From: Pseudomonadota bacterium
GTDB taxonomy: Bacteria > Pseudomonadota > Gammaproteobacteria > Steroidobacterales > Steroidobacteraceae
DNA: 5,765 nt
Assembly (NCBI GenBank): GCA_003242275.1
Contig: QGUX01000221.1
Location: 1 to 5,765, forward strand
Direction: 5' to 3'
Under the pieces are notes generated by a model that had not been told where the DNA came from, made no database searches, and worked only from the letters and a program-made list of their open reading frames with translations. Numbering within the stretch: position 1 is the stretch's first letter; every line of letters starts with the position of its first letter. A program made the translations under genes and the position numbers. Shown here one piece after another: positions 1 to 5,765 of this stretch.

Positions 1-262
1 CCGCGGGGGCGTTGTCCGCTTCCCGGGCGTGGGGCCGAGCCCACCACCTCGCCAATTCCACCTTCCCGGAGATGGGCCGCGCCGCCGCGGCCGCGGGCGC
101 GGCGGGCGCGAGGATGTCCGCTTCCGGGTCCACGGCGACGGTCACCTCCACTCCCTCGGGCAGGTGCCGCGTGGACAGGATGACGGCATCCGGTCCCTGT
201 TCATCCCTGACCATGCGCAGCGCGCTGCGCATGTCGCGGGCGGTATAGGTCTTGATCTTCAT
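1..262 (-). CDS. flhF: Flagellar biosynthesis GTPase FlhF, N-terminal fragment (cut by window edge)
   Basis: FlhF is an SRP-family GTPase, related to Ffh and FtsY, that acts at the inner membrane and cell pole to set where and how many flagella are built. Only the first 87 codons plus one base are present. The protein begins MKIKTYTARDMRSALRMVR, followed by a DEQGPDAVILSTR block (residues 20-32), which is the conserved opening of the FlhF N-terminal (B) domain. Residues 50-63 form an Ala/Pro-rich stretch, consistent with the start of the variable linker seen in this family. The NG GTPase domain with its P-loop would lie beyond base 1 and cannot be checked. The ATG at 262-260 sits 3 bases after the flhA stop, with AGGA nine bases upstream inside the end of flhA, so translation is probably coupled. 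Identity rests on the N-terminus and on the position after flhA. Confidence 0.93.
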   Translation of the reverse strand, partial: MKIKTYTARDMRSALRMVRDEQGPDAVILSTRHLPEGVEVTVAVDPEADILAPAAPAAAAARPISGKVELARWWARPHAREADNAPA

Positions 263-265
263 TCC

Positions 266-2353
266 TTACTTTCCTACGGCGGTTACCAGCCGAACTCGGC
301 GGTTGTCGGGGATCTCGTTCCAGGCCAGCACCGAAAGACCGGGCACTCCGGCGCGCACGAAGCGCGCCAGCGTCTGGCGCAGCGAGGGCGGCACCAGCAG
401 CACGGCGGGCTCGCCCAGGGTTTCCTGGCGGCGCGCGGCATTGGCGAGCTGCTGCTGCAGGCGCTCGGCCAGCCCGGGCTCCAGGCCCGGCGTGGCGCCG
501 CCGCCGGACAGCGAGCCCTGAAGCATCTGCTCCAGCTCGCTCTCCAGCGTGATCACCGGCAGCTCGTCCTTCAGGCCGGCGATGTCCTGCACGATCTGGC
601 GTCCCAGCGCCACGCGCACCTGCGCCTGCAGCGCGGCCGGGTCCTGGGTGCGCGGCGCGGCATCGGCCAGGGTCTCGACGATGGTGCGCATGTTGCGGAT
701 GGGCACGCGCTCGGCCAGCAGGCCCTGCAGTACGCGCACGACGGTGGACAGGGGCAGCACGCGCGGCACCAGGTCCTCGACCAGCTTGGGCGCGCTCTTC
801 GCCAGGTTGTTCAGCAGCTGCTGCACCTCCTCGTGGCCGAGCAGCTCGTGCGCATGCGTCTGGATCAGGTGCGAGAGATGCGTGGCGATCACGGTGCCCG
901 GATCCACCACGGTGTAGCCCAGGGTCTGCGCGTGGTCGCGCGAGCCCGGCTCGATCCACACCGCCTCCATGCCGAAGGCCGGGTCGGTGGTGTCGATGCC
1001 GCTGACCTTGCCGAACACCTTGCCCGGGTTGATGGCCAGCTCGCGGTCGGGATAGACCACGCCCTCGCCCACCGGCACGCCGGAGATGTTGATGCGGTAG
1101 GCCGTCGGCGCGAATTCGAGGTTGTCGCGGATGTGCACCGGCGGGATCAGGAAACCAAGTTCCTGGGTGAGCTTGCGGCGCACGCCGCGCACCCGCGCCA
1201 GCAGGTCGCCGCCCTGGCTGGCATCCACCAGCGGCACGAGTCGATAGCCCACCTCCAGGCTGAGCAGGTCCACCGGGCGCACGTCGTCCCAGGACAGCTC
1301 CTGCGACTGCGGCTCGGCGGCCTGCGCGGGCTGCGCGCTCCGGCGACGCGCCTCTTCCGCCTCGGCGGCACGGGCCTTCCTGCGCAGCAGTTGCGCGGCG
1401 AAGGCGCAGCCGCCGGCAATGATCAGGAAGGGCAGGTTCGGCATGCCGGGGATCAGGCCCATCACGCCGATCACCGCGGCCGCCACCAGCAGCGCCTTGG
1501 GCTGGCCGAAGAGCTGGCGGCGGATCTCCCCGCCCATGTCCTGCGAGCGCGACATGCGCGTGACGATGATGGCCACGGCGGTGGACAGCAGCAGCGCCGG
1601 GATCTGCGCCACCAGGCCATCGCCGATGGTCAGCAGCGTGTAGGTGCGGGCCGCGTCGCCCAGCGCCATGTCGTGCGCAGTGGTGCCGATGATCAGGCCG
1701 CCCAGCATGTTCAGCACCAGGATGATCAGGCCGGCGGTGGCGTCGCCGCGGGCGAACTTGCTGGCGCCGTCCATCGAGCCGTAGAAGTCGGCCTCGGCGC
1801 GCACTTCCTGGCGGCGGGTGCGCGCTTCGTCCTGGGTGATCAGGCCGGCATTGAGGTCGGCGTCGATGGCCATCTGCTTGCCGGGCATGGCATCCAGGGT
1901 GAAGCGCGCCGTCACCTCCGAGATGCGGCCCGCGCCCTTGGTGACCACCACGAAGTTGATCACCGTCAGGATGGTGAACACCACCACGCCCACGGCGTAG
2001 TTGCCGCCGACCACGAACTCGCCGAAGGACTCGATGACCTTGCCGGCCGCGTCGGTACCGGTGTGGCCGTGCAGCAGCACCACGCGGGTGGAGGCCACGT
2101 TCAGCGCCAGGCGCAGCAGCGTGGCCATCAGCAGCACGCTGGGGAACACGCCGAAGTCCAGCGGCCGGGCGATGTAGAACACCGCCATCAGCACCACCAG
2201 CGACAGGGCGATGTTGAAGGTGAACAGCACGTCCAGCGCGAGCGGCGGCAGCGGCAGCACCACCATCGCCAGCACGGCGAGCACGCCCAGCGGCACGCCG
2301 ATGCCACTGCGAAGCACGTCACGGATCGAGAGCGTCTGCTGTACCTGTTCCAT
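266..2353 (-). CDS. flhA: Flagellar type III export gate protein FlhA
   Basis: FlhA is the large inner-membrane component of the flagellar export apparatus. Its membrane half helps convert proton motive force into protein export, and its cytoplasmic C-terminal domain forms the docking ring for chaperone-substrate complexes. The 695-residue length is typical. Residues 1-325 are largely hydrophobic, with segments near 20-36, 41-62, 67-86, 117-138, 205-223, 245-265 and 286-320. Between them is the FHIPEP-family block: RISEVTARF (143-151), LDAMPGKQMAID (153-164) and ARGDATAG (201-208); D204 appears to match the functionally important Asp of the Salmonella protein. An Ala/Glu/Arg/Gln-rich linker (about 325-352) leads to the cytoplasmic domain, with landmarks LEVGYRLVPLVD (366-377), NPGKVFGK (442-449) and DPGTVIATHL (484-493). 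The ATG at 2353-2351 follows the flhB stop by 6 bases and lacks a clear Shine-Dalgarno sequence, which suggests coupling to flhB translation. The gene ends in TAA, unlike the TGA stops of its neighbours. Confidence 0.98.
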   Translation of the reverse strand: MEQVQQTLSIRDVLRSGIGVPLGVLAVLAMVVLPLPPLALDVLFTFNIALSLVVLMAVFYIARPLDFGVFPSVLLMATLLRLALNVASTRVVLLHGHTGTDAAGKVIESFGEFVVGGNYAVGVVVFTILTVINFVVVTKGAGRISEVTARFTLDAMPGKQMAIDADLNAGLITQDEARTRRQEVRAEADFYGSMDGASKFARGDATAGLIILVLNMLGGLIIGTTAHDMALGDAARTYTLLTIGDGLVAQIPALLLSTAVAIIVTRMSRSQDMGGEIRRQLFGQPKALLVAAAVIGVMGLIPGMPNLPFLIIAGGCAFAAQLLRRKARAAEAEEARRRSAQPAQAAEPQSQELSWDDVRPVDLLSLEVGYRLVPLVDASQGGDLLARVRGVRRKLTQELGFLIPPVHIRDNLEFAPTAYRINISGVPVGEGVVYPDRELAINPGKVFGKVSGIDTTDPAFGMEAVWIEPGSRDHAQTLGYTVVDPGTVIATHLSHLIQTHAHELLGHEEVQQLLNNLAKSAPKLVEDLVPRVLPLSTVVRVLQGLLAERVPIRNMRTIVETLADAAPRTQDPAALQAQVRVALGRQIVQDIAGLKDELPVITLESELEQMLQGSLSGGGATPGLEPGLAERLQQQLANAARRQETLGEPAVLLVPPSLRQTLARFVRAGVPGLSVLAWNEIPDNRRVRLVTAVGK
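272..275 (-). promoter_or_regulatory. Probable ribosome binding site for flhF within flhA
   Basis: On the minus strand this reads AGGA, nine bases before the flhF ATG and inside the penultimate codons of flhA. A second AAGGA overlaps the flhA stop and abuts the ATG, which is too close for normal use. Confidence 0.5.
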
Positions 2354-2359
2354 TCGTCA

Positions 2360-3475
2360 TCAAGCCGATGGCATGTCGATCCGTGGCCGTTCCGGCACCG
2401 GCGCCCTGCCGGCCTTCGCGGCCCGGAGCTGGAAGATGTAGGTCAGCACCTGGGCGACGGCCACGTAGAACGCCGACGGAATTTCGTCACCGATCTCCAC
2501 ATGACGATGCAAGGCGCGGGCCAGCGGCGGGGCCTCGAAGATCGGCACCTTGTGTTCGGAAGCCACTTCACGGATTCGCAGAGCGACGAGGTCCACGCCC
2601 TTGGCCACCACCCGCGGAGCGCGCATGGTCTTCTCGTCATAACGCAGGGCCACGGCGTAGTGCGTCGGGTTCACGACCACCACGTCGGCGCGCGGCACCT
2701 CCTCCATCATGCGCCGCTCGGCGTACTGGCGCTGCAGGGCGCGGATGCGCCCCTTGACCTCGGGCGAGCCCTCGGCGTCCTTGTGCTCGCGGCGCACCTC
2801 CTCCCGCGTCATGCGCATGTCCTGGCGGTACTGCCAGAGCTGGAAGGGCACGTCCACGGCGGCGATCAGCACCAGCGCCGCGGTCAGCGCGATCAGGGCA
2901 TGGCCGGCCAGCGTGATGGCATGGCCGATGGCCGCGTGGATGGACTCGGAACCCAGCCCCATCAGCCGCCCGGTGTTCAGGTACAGCACCACCGTCGCGG
3001 CGATGGCCACCACGCCGAACTTGGCCAGCGCCTTGCCCAGTTCCACCCAGCTCCGGAGGCTGAACATGCGCCTGATGCCGGCCGCCGGCGACAGGCGCTT
3101 GAAGTCCGGGGTGATGGGCTTGCCGCTGATGGCCCAGCCGCCGATGGCCAGCGGCGCGGCCAGCGCGGCCACCAGGGTCACCAGCAGCACCGGCGCGATG
3201 GCACGCAGGGCTGCGATGGCCAGCTCCACGAAGCTGCGCGTCAGCGCCGACACGTCGAAGGCCTGTTCGCGCGTCACCGTCAGCCCGCCGCGCATCATTT
3301 CGCCGAGCTGCGCGCCGATGGAGTCGCCGGCCAGGGTGAGCACGGCGCCGGCCGTCATCATCACCGCCGCGGTGGTCAGCTCGCGCGAGCGGGGGACCCG
3401 GCCTTCCTTGCGCGCATCCTGCAGGCGCTTGGGGGTGGGGGCTTCGGTGCGATCGTGGCGGTCGGTCTCGGCCAT
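2360..3475 (-). CDS. flhB: Flagellar export switch protein FlhB
   Basis: FlhB is the inner-membrane export component that controls substrate specificity. After autocleavage within its cytoplasmic domain, the apparatus switches from rod/hook proteins to filament proteins. The 371 residues are of usual length. The charged N-terminus with EAPTPKRLQDARKEGRVPRS (11-30) is a family hallmark. Hydrophobic segments lie near 34-54, 84-112, 145-167 and 183-209, followed by a charged connector (about 211-262). The cleavage motif NPTH is intact at residues 269-272, and N269 has the same residue number as in Salmonella FlhB. It is followed by HYAVALRYD and APRVVAKG (286-293). The C-terminal tail after about residue 350 is basic and Pro-rich (RAAKAGRAPVPERPRIDMPSA) and is likely variable. 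The ATG at 3475-3473 lies one base after the fliR TGA, with GGAGG five bases upstream inside the fliR 3' end. NPTH also occurs in SctU proteins of injectisomes, but the flanking flagellar genes exclude that reading. Confidence 0.98.
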   Translation of the reverse strand: MAETDRHDRTEAPTPKRLQDARKEGRVPRSRELTTAAVMMTAGAVLTLAGDSIGAQLGEMMRGGLTVTREQAFDVSALTRSFVELAIAALRAIAPVLLVTLVAALAAPLAIGGWAISGKPITPDFKRLSPAAGIRRMFSLRSWVELGKALAKFGVVAIAATVVLYLNTGRLMGLGSESIHAAIGHAITLAGHALIALTAALVLIAAVDVPFQLWQYRQDMRMTREEVRREHKDAEGSPEVKGRIRALQRQYAERRMMEEVPRADVVVVNPTHYAVALRYDEKTMRAPRVVAKGVDLVALRIREVASEHKVPIFEAPPLARALHRHVEIGDEIPSAFYVAVAQVLTYIFQLRAAKAGRAPVPERPRIDMPSA

Positions 3476-3476
3476 C

Positions 3477-4256
3477 TCAGCCTCCGCCCATCAGCCGCGT
3501 GGCGAGCTGCAGCGTCTCGCGCATCAGCGCCGTGAAGCCCGACTGCATCGCCGGCAGGCCGGCGAGGATGATCAGCAGGCCTCCGATCAGCGTGGCCGGG
3601 AAGCCAATGGCGAACAGGTTCAGCGTGGGCGCGGCGCGACTGACCACGCCGAAGGCGAGGTTCACGATCAGCAGCGCCGTCAGGCCCGGCAGCGCCACCA
3701 TCAGCGCACCGCGGAACAGCGCCGTGCCCCAGCCCACCAGCTCCCAGTAGCCCTCGGGCCCGAGGCCCCGCATGCCCACCGGCACCGTGGGGAAGCCGGC
3801 ACCCAGCGCCGGCCAGATGGCCAGGTGGCCGTTCAGCGCGAGGAAGGTCAGCGTCGCGACCAGGGTGTAGAACTGGCCCACCACCGGCGCGCCGGTGCCG
3901 CGCAGCGGATCCACGTTGAAGGCGAAGGACAGGCCCATGGTATTGGCCAGCAGCTGGCCACCCATGGCCAGCGCATCGAACACGATCTGCAGCACGAAGC
4001 CGATGGCGACACCGATCAGCACCTGCTGCGCCGTGATCACCAGGCCCTCGCCCGAGAACGGCGACACGGCCGGCAGCGGCGGCAGCAGCGGCGCGATGGC
4101 CAGCGCGATCAGCCCCGCCAGCACCAGCCGCACGCGCGCCGGCACGAAGCGGGCGCCGAACACCGGCGCGACCATCAGGCAGGCGCCGACGCGCAGGAAG
4201 GGCCACAGCCATGCGGCCAGCCAGGCTTCGATCTGCCCCGTGGTCAGCGTGATCAC
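3477..4256 (-). CDS. fliR: Flagellar export channel protein FliR
   Basis: FliR is an inner-membrane protein that assembles with FliP and FliQ into the core export channel of the flagellar basal body. The 259 residues match the usual family length. The protein is almost wholly hydrophobic, with segments near 10-31, 40-60, 72-94, 128-150, 178-205 and 212-236. Recognisable conserved patches are WPFLRVGACLMVAPVFG (18-34), GLSFAFNVDP (108-117) and APTLNLFAIGFP (209-220). The start is GTG at 4256-4254, supported by AGGGAG nine bases upstream (4266-4271) and by the expected N-terminal pattern. The gene begins 15 bases after the fliQ stop. Its last codons (Gly-Gly-Gly) supply the GGAGG used by flhB. 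An injectisome SctT is the only realistic alternative, and the flagellar context rules it out. Confidence 0.97.
   Translation of the reverse strand: MITLTTGQIEAWLAAWLWPFLRVGACLMVAPVFGARFVPARVRLVLAGLIALAIAPLLPPLPAVSPFSGEGLVITAQQVLIGVAIGFVLQIVFDALAMGGQLLANTMGLSFAFNVDPLRGTGAPVVGQFYTLVATLTFLALNGHLAIWPALGAGFPTVPVGMRGLGPEGYWELVGWGTALFRGALMVALPGLTALLIVNLAFGVVSRAAPTLNLFAIGFPATLIGGLLIILAGLPAMQSGFTALMRETLQLATRLMGGG
3481..3485 (-). promoter_or_regulatory. Ribosome binding site for flhB within fliR
   Basis: On the minus strand this reads GGAGG, five bases before the flhB ATG. It is formed by the last glycine codons of fliR, so fliR termination and flhB initiation take place at nearly the same point. Confidence 0.8.
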
Positions 4257-4265
4257 GGTCCGCGG

Positions 4266-4271
4266 CTCCCT
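4266..4271 (-). promoter_or_regulatory. Ribosome binding site for fliR
   Basis: On the minus strand this reads AGGGAG, nine bases before the GTG at 4256, in the 15-base gap between fliQ and fliR. It decides in favour of the GTG start. Confidence 0.8.
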
Positions 4272-4541
4272 TCAGCCGATCAGCGAAGGGATGCTCTGGA
4301 TGAGCTGGCGGGTGTAGTCGACGATGACCCGGATCATCCACGGGCCCGCGATGGCGATGGCGGTGGCGATGGCCAGCAGCTTGGGGATGAATGACAGCGT
4401 CATCTCGTTGACCTGCGTGGCTGCCTGGAACACGCCGACCAGCAGGCCCGTCACCAGCGCCGCCAGCAGCAGCGGTGCGGCCAGCATCAGCGTGATCTCC
4501 AGCGCGCGGGTGCCGATGGTCATCACGGTCTCTGGAGTCAT
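4272..4541 (-). CDS. fliQ: Flagellar export channel protein FliQ
   Basis: FliQ is a small inner-membrane subunit that wraps around the FliP-FliR core of the export channel. The 89-residue length is exactly as expected. The sequence starts MTPETVMTIGTRALEI and has two hydrophobic hairpin helices, near residues 16-38 and 52-73. They flank the conserved block GLLVGVFQAATQVNEMTLSF (32-51) and the following IPK, the family's most recognisable signature. The ATG at 4541-4539 is 18 bases downstream of the fliP stop, with GAGG (4547-4550) five bases before it. Part of the second helix (residues 58-65, alternating Ile/Thr and Ala) is encoded by an imperfect six-base repeat at 4348-4371. Confidence 0.97.
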   Translation of the reverse strand: MTPETVMTIGTRALEITLMLAAPLLLAALVTGLLVGVFQAATQVNEMTLSFIPKLLAIATAIAIAGPWMIRVIVDYTRQLIQSIPSLIG

Positions 4542-4546
4542 GGGGG

Positions 4547-4550
4547 CCTC
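4547..4550 (-). promoter_or_regulatory. Probable ribosome binding site for fliQ
   Basis: On the minus strand this reads GAGG, five bases before the fliQ ATG, in the 18-base fliP-fliQ gap. It is a short match and so weaker than the fliP, fliR and flhB sites. Confidence 0.55.
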
Positions 4551-4559
4551 GGTCGTGCG

Positions 4560-5303
4560 TCAGGAATAGAAGCTGGCGGCCAGGGTGCCCATCACCAGCG
4601 ACCAGCCGTCCACCAGCACGAACAGCATGATCTTGAAGGGCAGCGAGATCAGCACCGGCGAGAGCATCATCATGCCCATCGACATCAGCACGCTGGCGAC
4701 CACCAGGTCGATGATCACGAAGGGGATGAACAGCAGGAAGCCGATCTGGAAGGCGGTCTTGAGCTCGCTGGTGGCGAAGGCCGGCACCAGGATGGACAGC
4801 GGCACGTCCTCGGGCGCGTCGTAGCCCTCGCCGCCGGCGATGCCGACGAAGGTGGCGATGTCGCTCTCGCGGGTCTGCTGCAGCATGAACTTCTTCAACG
4901 GCACCACGGCGCGCTGCAGCGCCTCGGTGGACTCGATGGTCCCGGCCATGTAGGGCTGCACGGCGTCGGTGTTGATGGTGCCGATCACCGGCGCCATCAC
5001 GAACAGCGACAGGAACAGCGCCAGGCCGACCAGCACCTGGTTGGGCGGCGCCTGCCCCGCGCCGATCGCCTGGCGCAGGATGGCCAGCACGATCACAATG
5101 CGGGTGAACGAGGTCATCATCAGCACGATGGACGGCAGCAGCGTGACCGCCGTCATCAGGATGAGCAGCTGCAGCGTCAGCGAGTAGCTCTGGCCGCCGG
5201 GCTGGCCCTCCACCACCACCGCCGGGATCCCCGGCGCGGCGGCCTCGGCCATGGCCGGCAGCAGCGCCGCGCCCAGCACAGCCAGGATGCGCAGGGCCTT
5301 CAC
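4560..5303 (-). CDS. fliP: Flagellar export channel protein FliP
   Basis: FliP is the main subunit of the flagellar export channel, forming a pentamer with one FliR and several FliQ in the inner membrane. The 247 residues are typical. Residues 1-22 look like a cleavable signal peptide: a basic start (MKALR), a hydrophobic core and an AMAEAAA region for cleavage, as is known for FliP. Hydrophobic segments follow near 43-63, 88-107, 183-214 and 222-240. Both family signature blocks are present: [18 protein letters not shown] (64-81) and [17 protein letters not shown] (179-195), followed by [14 protein letters not shown] (221-234). The start is GTG at 5303-5301, which overlaps the fliO TGA in the arrangement GTGA. 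AGGAG lies nine bases upstream, and both observations decide the start. Confidence 0.98.
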   Translation of the reverse strand: MKALRILAVLGAALLPAMAEAAAPGIPAVVVEGQPGGQSYSLTLQLLILMTAVTLLPSIVLMMTSFTRIVIVLAILRQAIGAGQAPPNQVLVGLALFLSLFVMAPVIGTINTDAVQPYMAGTIESTEALQRAVVPLKKFMLQQTRESDIATFVGIAGGEGYDAPEDVPLSILVPAFATSELKTAFQIGFLLFIPFVIIDLVVASVLMSMGMMMLSPVLISLPFKIMLFVLVDGWSLVMGTLAASFYS

Positions 5304-5662
5304 CGCCCGAGGCTCCTGCGCAGCAGGTCCGGGAAGCGCGGCAGCGCCGTGCCCGGCTGCGCCGGCGGCGGTGCCTCGCCATTGCCGGCGGTTTCCGGCG
5401 GCAGCGTGGCCAGCAGGTTGACGCTGCCGCTGGCCACGCCCAGCAACAGGCGGCTGCCGGCCACCCGCACGATCACCACCCGCTCCTTCGGCCCGAGGGA
5501 AGCCTGCGAGAGCACCTCGATGGACTCGCTGCCGCTGCTGGTGAAACCGCGCAGGCGCCTGACCAGCATCGCCGCGACGAACACCGCCACCAGCACCACG
5601 ATCAGCGCCAGCATCACCTGCCCGATGCCGGTGGCACCGGTGGCCTTGGGCGCCGAGGCCAC
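5300..5662 (-). CDS. fliO: Flagellar biosynthesis protein FliO
   Basis: FliO is a small bitopic inner-membrane protein that helps FliP oligomerise during export-gate assembly. It is poorly conserved, so the call rests on architecture, one motif and position before fliP. As read from the GTG at 5662-5660 it has 120 residues: a short Ala/Thr/Gly-rich lead, one membrane segment (about 15-34) ended by RRLRGF, then a small cytoplasmic domain with the family-typical [13 protein letters not shown] (55-67) and [13 protein letters not shown] (72-84). A Pro/Gly-rich linker (about 88-108) and a short basic helix ending in DLLRRSLGR complete it. The GTG is the first standard start codon after an in-frame TAA (5759-5761), but it has no visible Shine-Dalgarno sequence. 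Alternatives are GTG at 5617 or ATG at 5614, just before the membrane segment. Gene identity is firm; the start is uncertain. Confidence 0.9.
   Translation of the reverse strand: MASAPKATGATGIGQVMLALIVVLVAVFVAAMLVRRLRGFTSSGSESIEVLSQASLGPKERVVIVRVAGSRLLLGVASGSVNLLATLPPETAGNGEAPPPAQPGTALPRFPDLLRRSLGR
5313..5317 (-). promoter_or_regulatory. Ribosome binding site for fliP
   Basis: On the minus strand this reads AGGAG, nine bases before the GTG start of fliP and inside the last codons of fliO. It supports the GTG start and suggests translational coupling of the two genes. Confidence 0.8.
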
Positions 5663-5765
5663 TTCGGGCGCGGAAAAGCGCCGCGGGGCCTGGCGGGCGA
5701 TCGCGCCGAACGGAACGGGGAACCCCGAAAGGGCCCTGAGGACCGGGCGGGGAACTGCTTACAGG
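5663..5765 (-). other. Region upstream of fliO, probable fliN-fliO gap or fliO leader
   Basis: On the minus strand this segment starts with CCTGTAAG, where the TAA (5759-5761) could end an upstream gene; fliN is expected there from the usual gene order, but too little is present to identify it. From the TAA to the fliO GTG all 32 codons in the fliO frame are open yet hold no ATG, GTG or TTG. The other two minus-strand frames are also open but give no recognisable FliN C-terminus. I see no sigma-54 (-24/-12) or sigma-28 type promoter here. Confidence 0.4.
5716..5727. repeat. Short GC-rich inverted repeat upstream of fliO
   Basis: The + strand reads CGGGGAACCCCG, a five-base perfect inverted repeat around AA. 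Half of it (CGGGGAAC) recurs at 5748-5755. It could form a small hairpin in the leader ahead of fliO. No T-run follows on the transcribed strand, so it is not a convincing intrinsic terminator. It may also be chance in GC-rich DNA. Confidence 0.35.

Noticed and set aside
201..959. 252-codon minus-strand open frame across the flhA 3' end and flhF start
   Set aside because: It is an offset-frame shadow of flhA and flhF, with Arg/Ala/Gly-rich low-complexity translation.
29..3535. Long + strand open frame as a real protein
   Set aside because: It is the codon-aligned antisense of flhB-flhA-flhF, His/Gln/Arg/Gly-rich and low in complexity, with no recognisable domain. The minus-strand genes carry full family signatures.
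2709..4394. 561-codon + strand open frame
   Set aside because: It is antisense to flhB, fliR and part of fliQ, and codon-aligned over fliR and fliQ. It ends where fliQ uses a TCA serine codon. No domain is recognisable.
266..5303. Non-flagellar injectisome (SctR/S/T/U/V) gene set
   Set aside because: The homologous core proteins are shared, but fliO upstream, flhF downstream and lengths and motifs closest to flagellar members point to the flagellar system.
3376..5382. 668-codon minus-strand open frame overlapping fliP, fliQ and fliR
   Set aside because: fliP, fliQ and fliR share one phase, and this frame is their offset shadow. Its Ala/Gly/Arg/His-rich composition is typical of out-of-frame GC-rich DNA.
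5663..5765. Sigma-54 or sigma-28 flagellar promoter, or an intrinsic terminator, ahead of fliO
   Set aside because: No TGGCAC-N5-TTGC-like or TAAA-N15-GCCGATAA-like pattern was found, and the GC-rich hairpin lacks a following T-run.
1..5765. tRNA, rRNA, CRISPR array, insertion sequence or prophage remnant
   Set aside because: No tandem spaced repeats, terminal inverted repeats, transposase-like frames or RNA gene landmarks were seen, and gene packing leaves no room beyond the last 100 bases.

Overview
This window is a compact, GC-rich piece of a bacterial flagellar gene cluster. Every supported gene lies on the minus strand, so transcription runs from high to low coordinates. In that direction the order is fliO, fliP, fliQ, fliR, flhB, flhA and the first 87 codons of flhF. 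The two outer-to-inner modules, fliO-fliP-fliQ-fliR followed directly by flhB-flhA-flhF, match the arrangement in polar-flagellate Gammaproteobacteria (Pseudomonas, Vibrio and Xanthomonas types). The GC richness, the strong preference for G or C at third codon positions and three GTG starts fit a high-GC gammaproteobacterium, perhaps near Xanthomonadales. The window alone does not fix the genus.

Layout on the minus strand: about 100 bases (5663-5765) with no clear gene, holding a short inverted repeat and a TAA that may end an upstream gene (fliN would be expected); fliO (5662-5300, GTG start); fliP (5303-4560, GTG start overlapping the fliO stop by four bases); fliQ (4541-4272); fliR (4256-3477, GTG start); flhB (3475-2360); flhA (2353-266); and flhF (262 to beyond base 1). 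No intergenic gap within the array exceeds 18 bases. Several Shine-Dalgarno sequences lie inside the end of the preceding gene, so this reads as one co-transcribed, translationally coupled operon. I see no internal promoter or terminator.

The proteins form the export gate of the flagellar type III secretion apparatus. FliP, FliQ and FliR make the membrane-embedded export channel, and FliO assists FliP assembly. FlhB is the autocleaving switch that changes substrate class from rod/hook to filament. FlhA is the large gate component whose cytoplasmic domain docks export substrates and chaperones. FlhF is an SRP-like GTPase that sets flagellar position and number, which suggests polar flagella.

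All family hallmarks I could check are intact, including NPTH in FlhB, the RISEV-to-PGKQM block in FlhA and the FTR and LKTAF blocks in FliP. I found no mobile element, RNA gene, CRISPR array or foreign-looking island. I do not see a previously undescribed system here. The items worth a second look are modest: the unclear fliO start and its leader, and very long antisense open frames that codon alignment explains.
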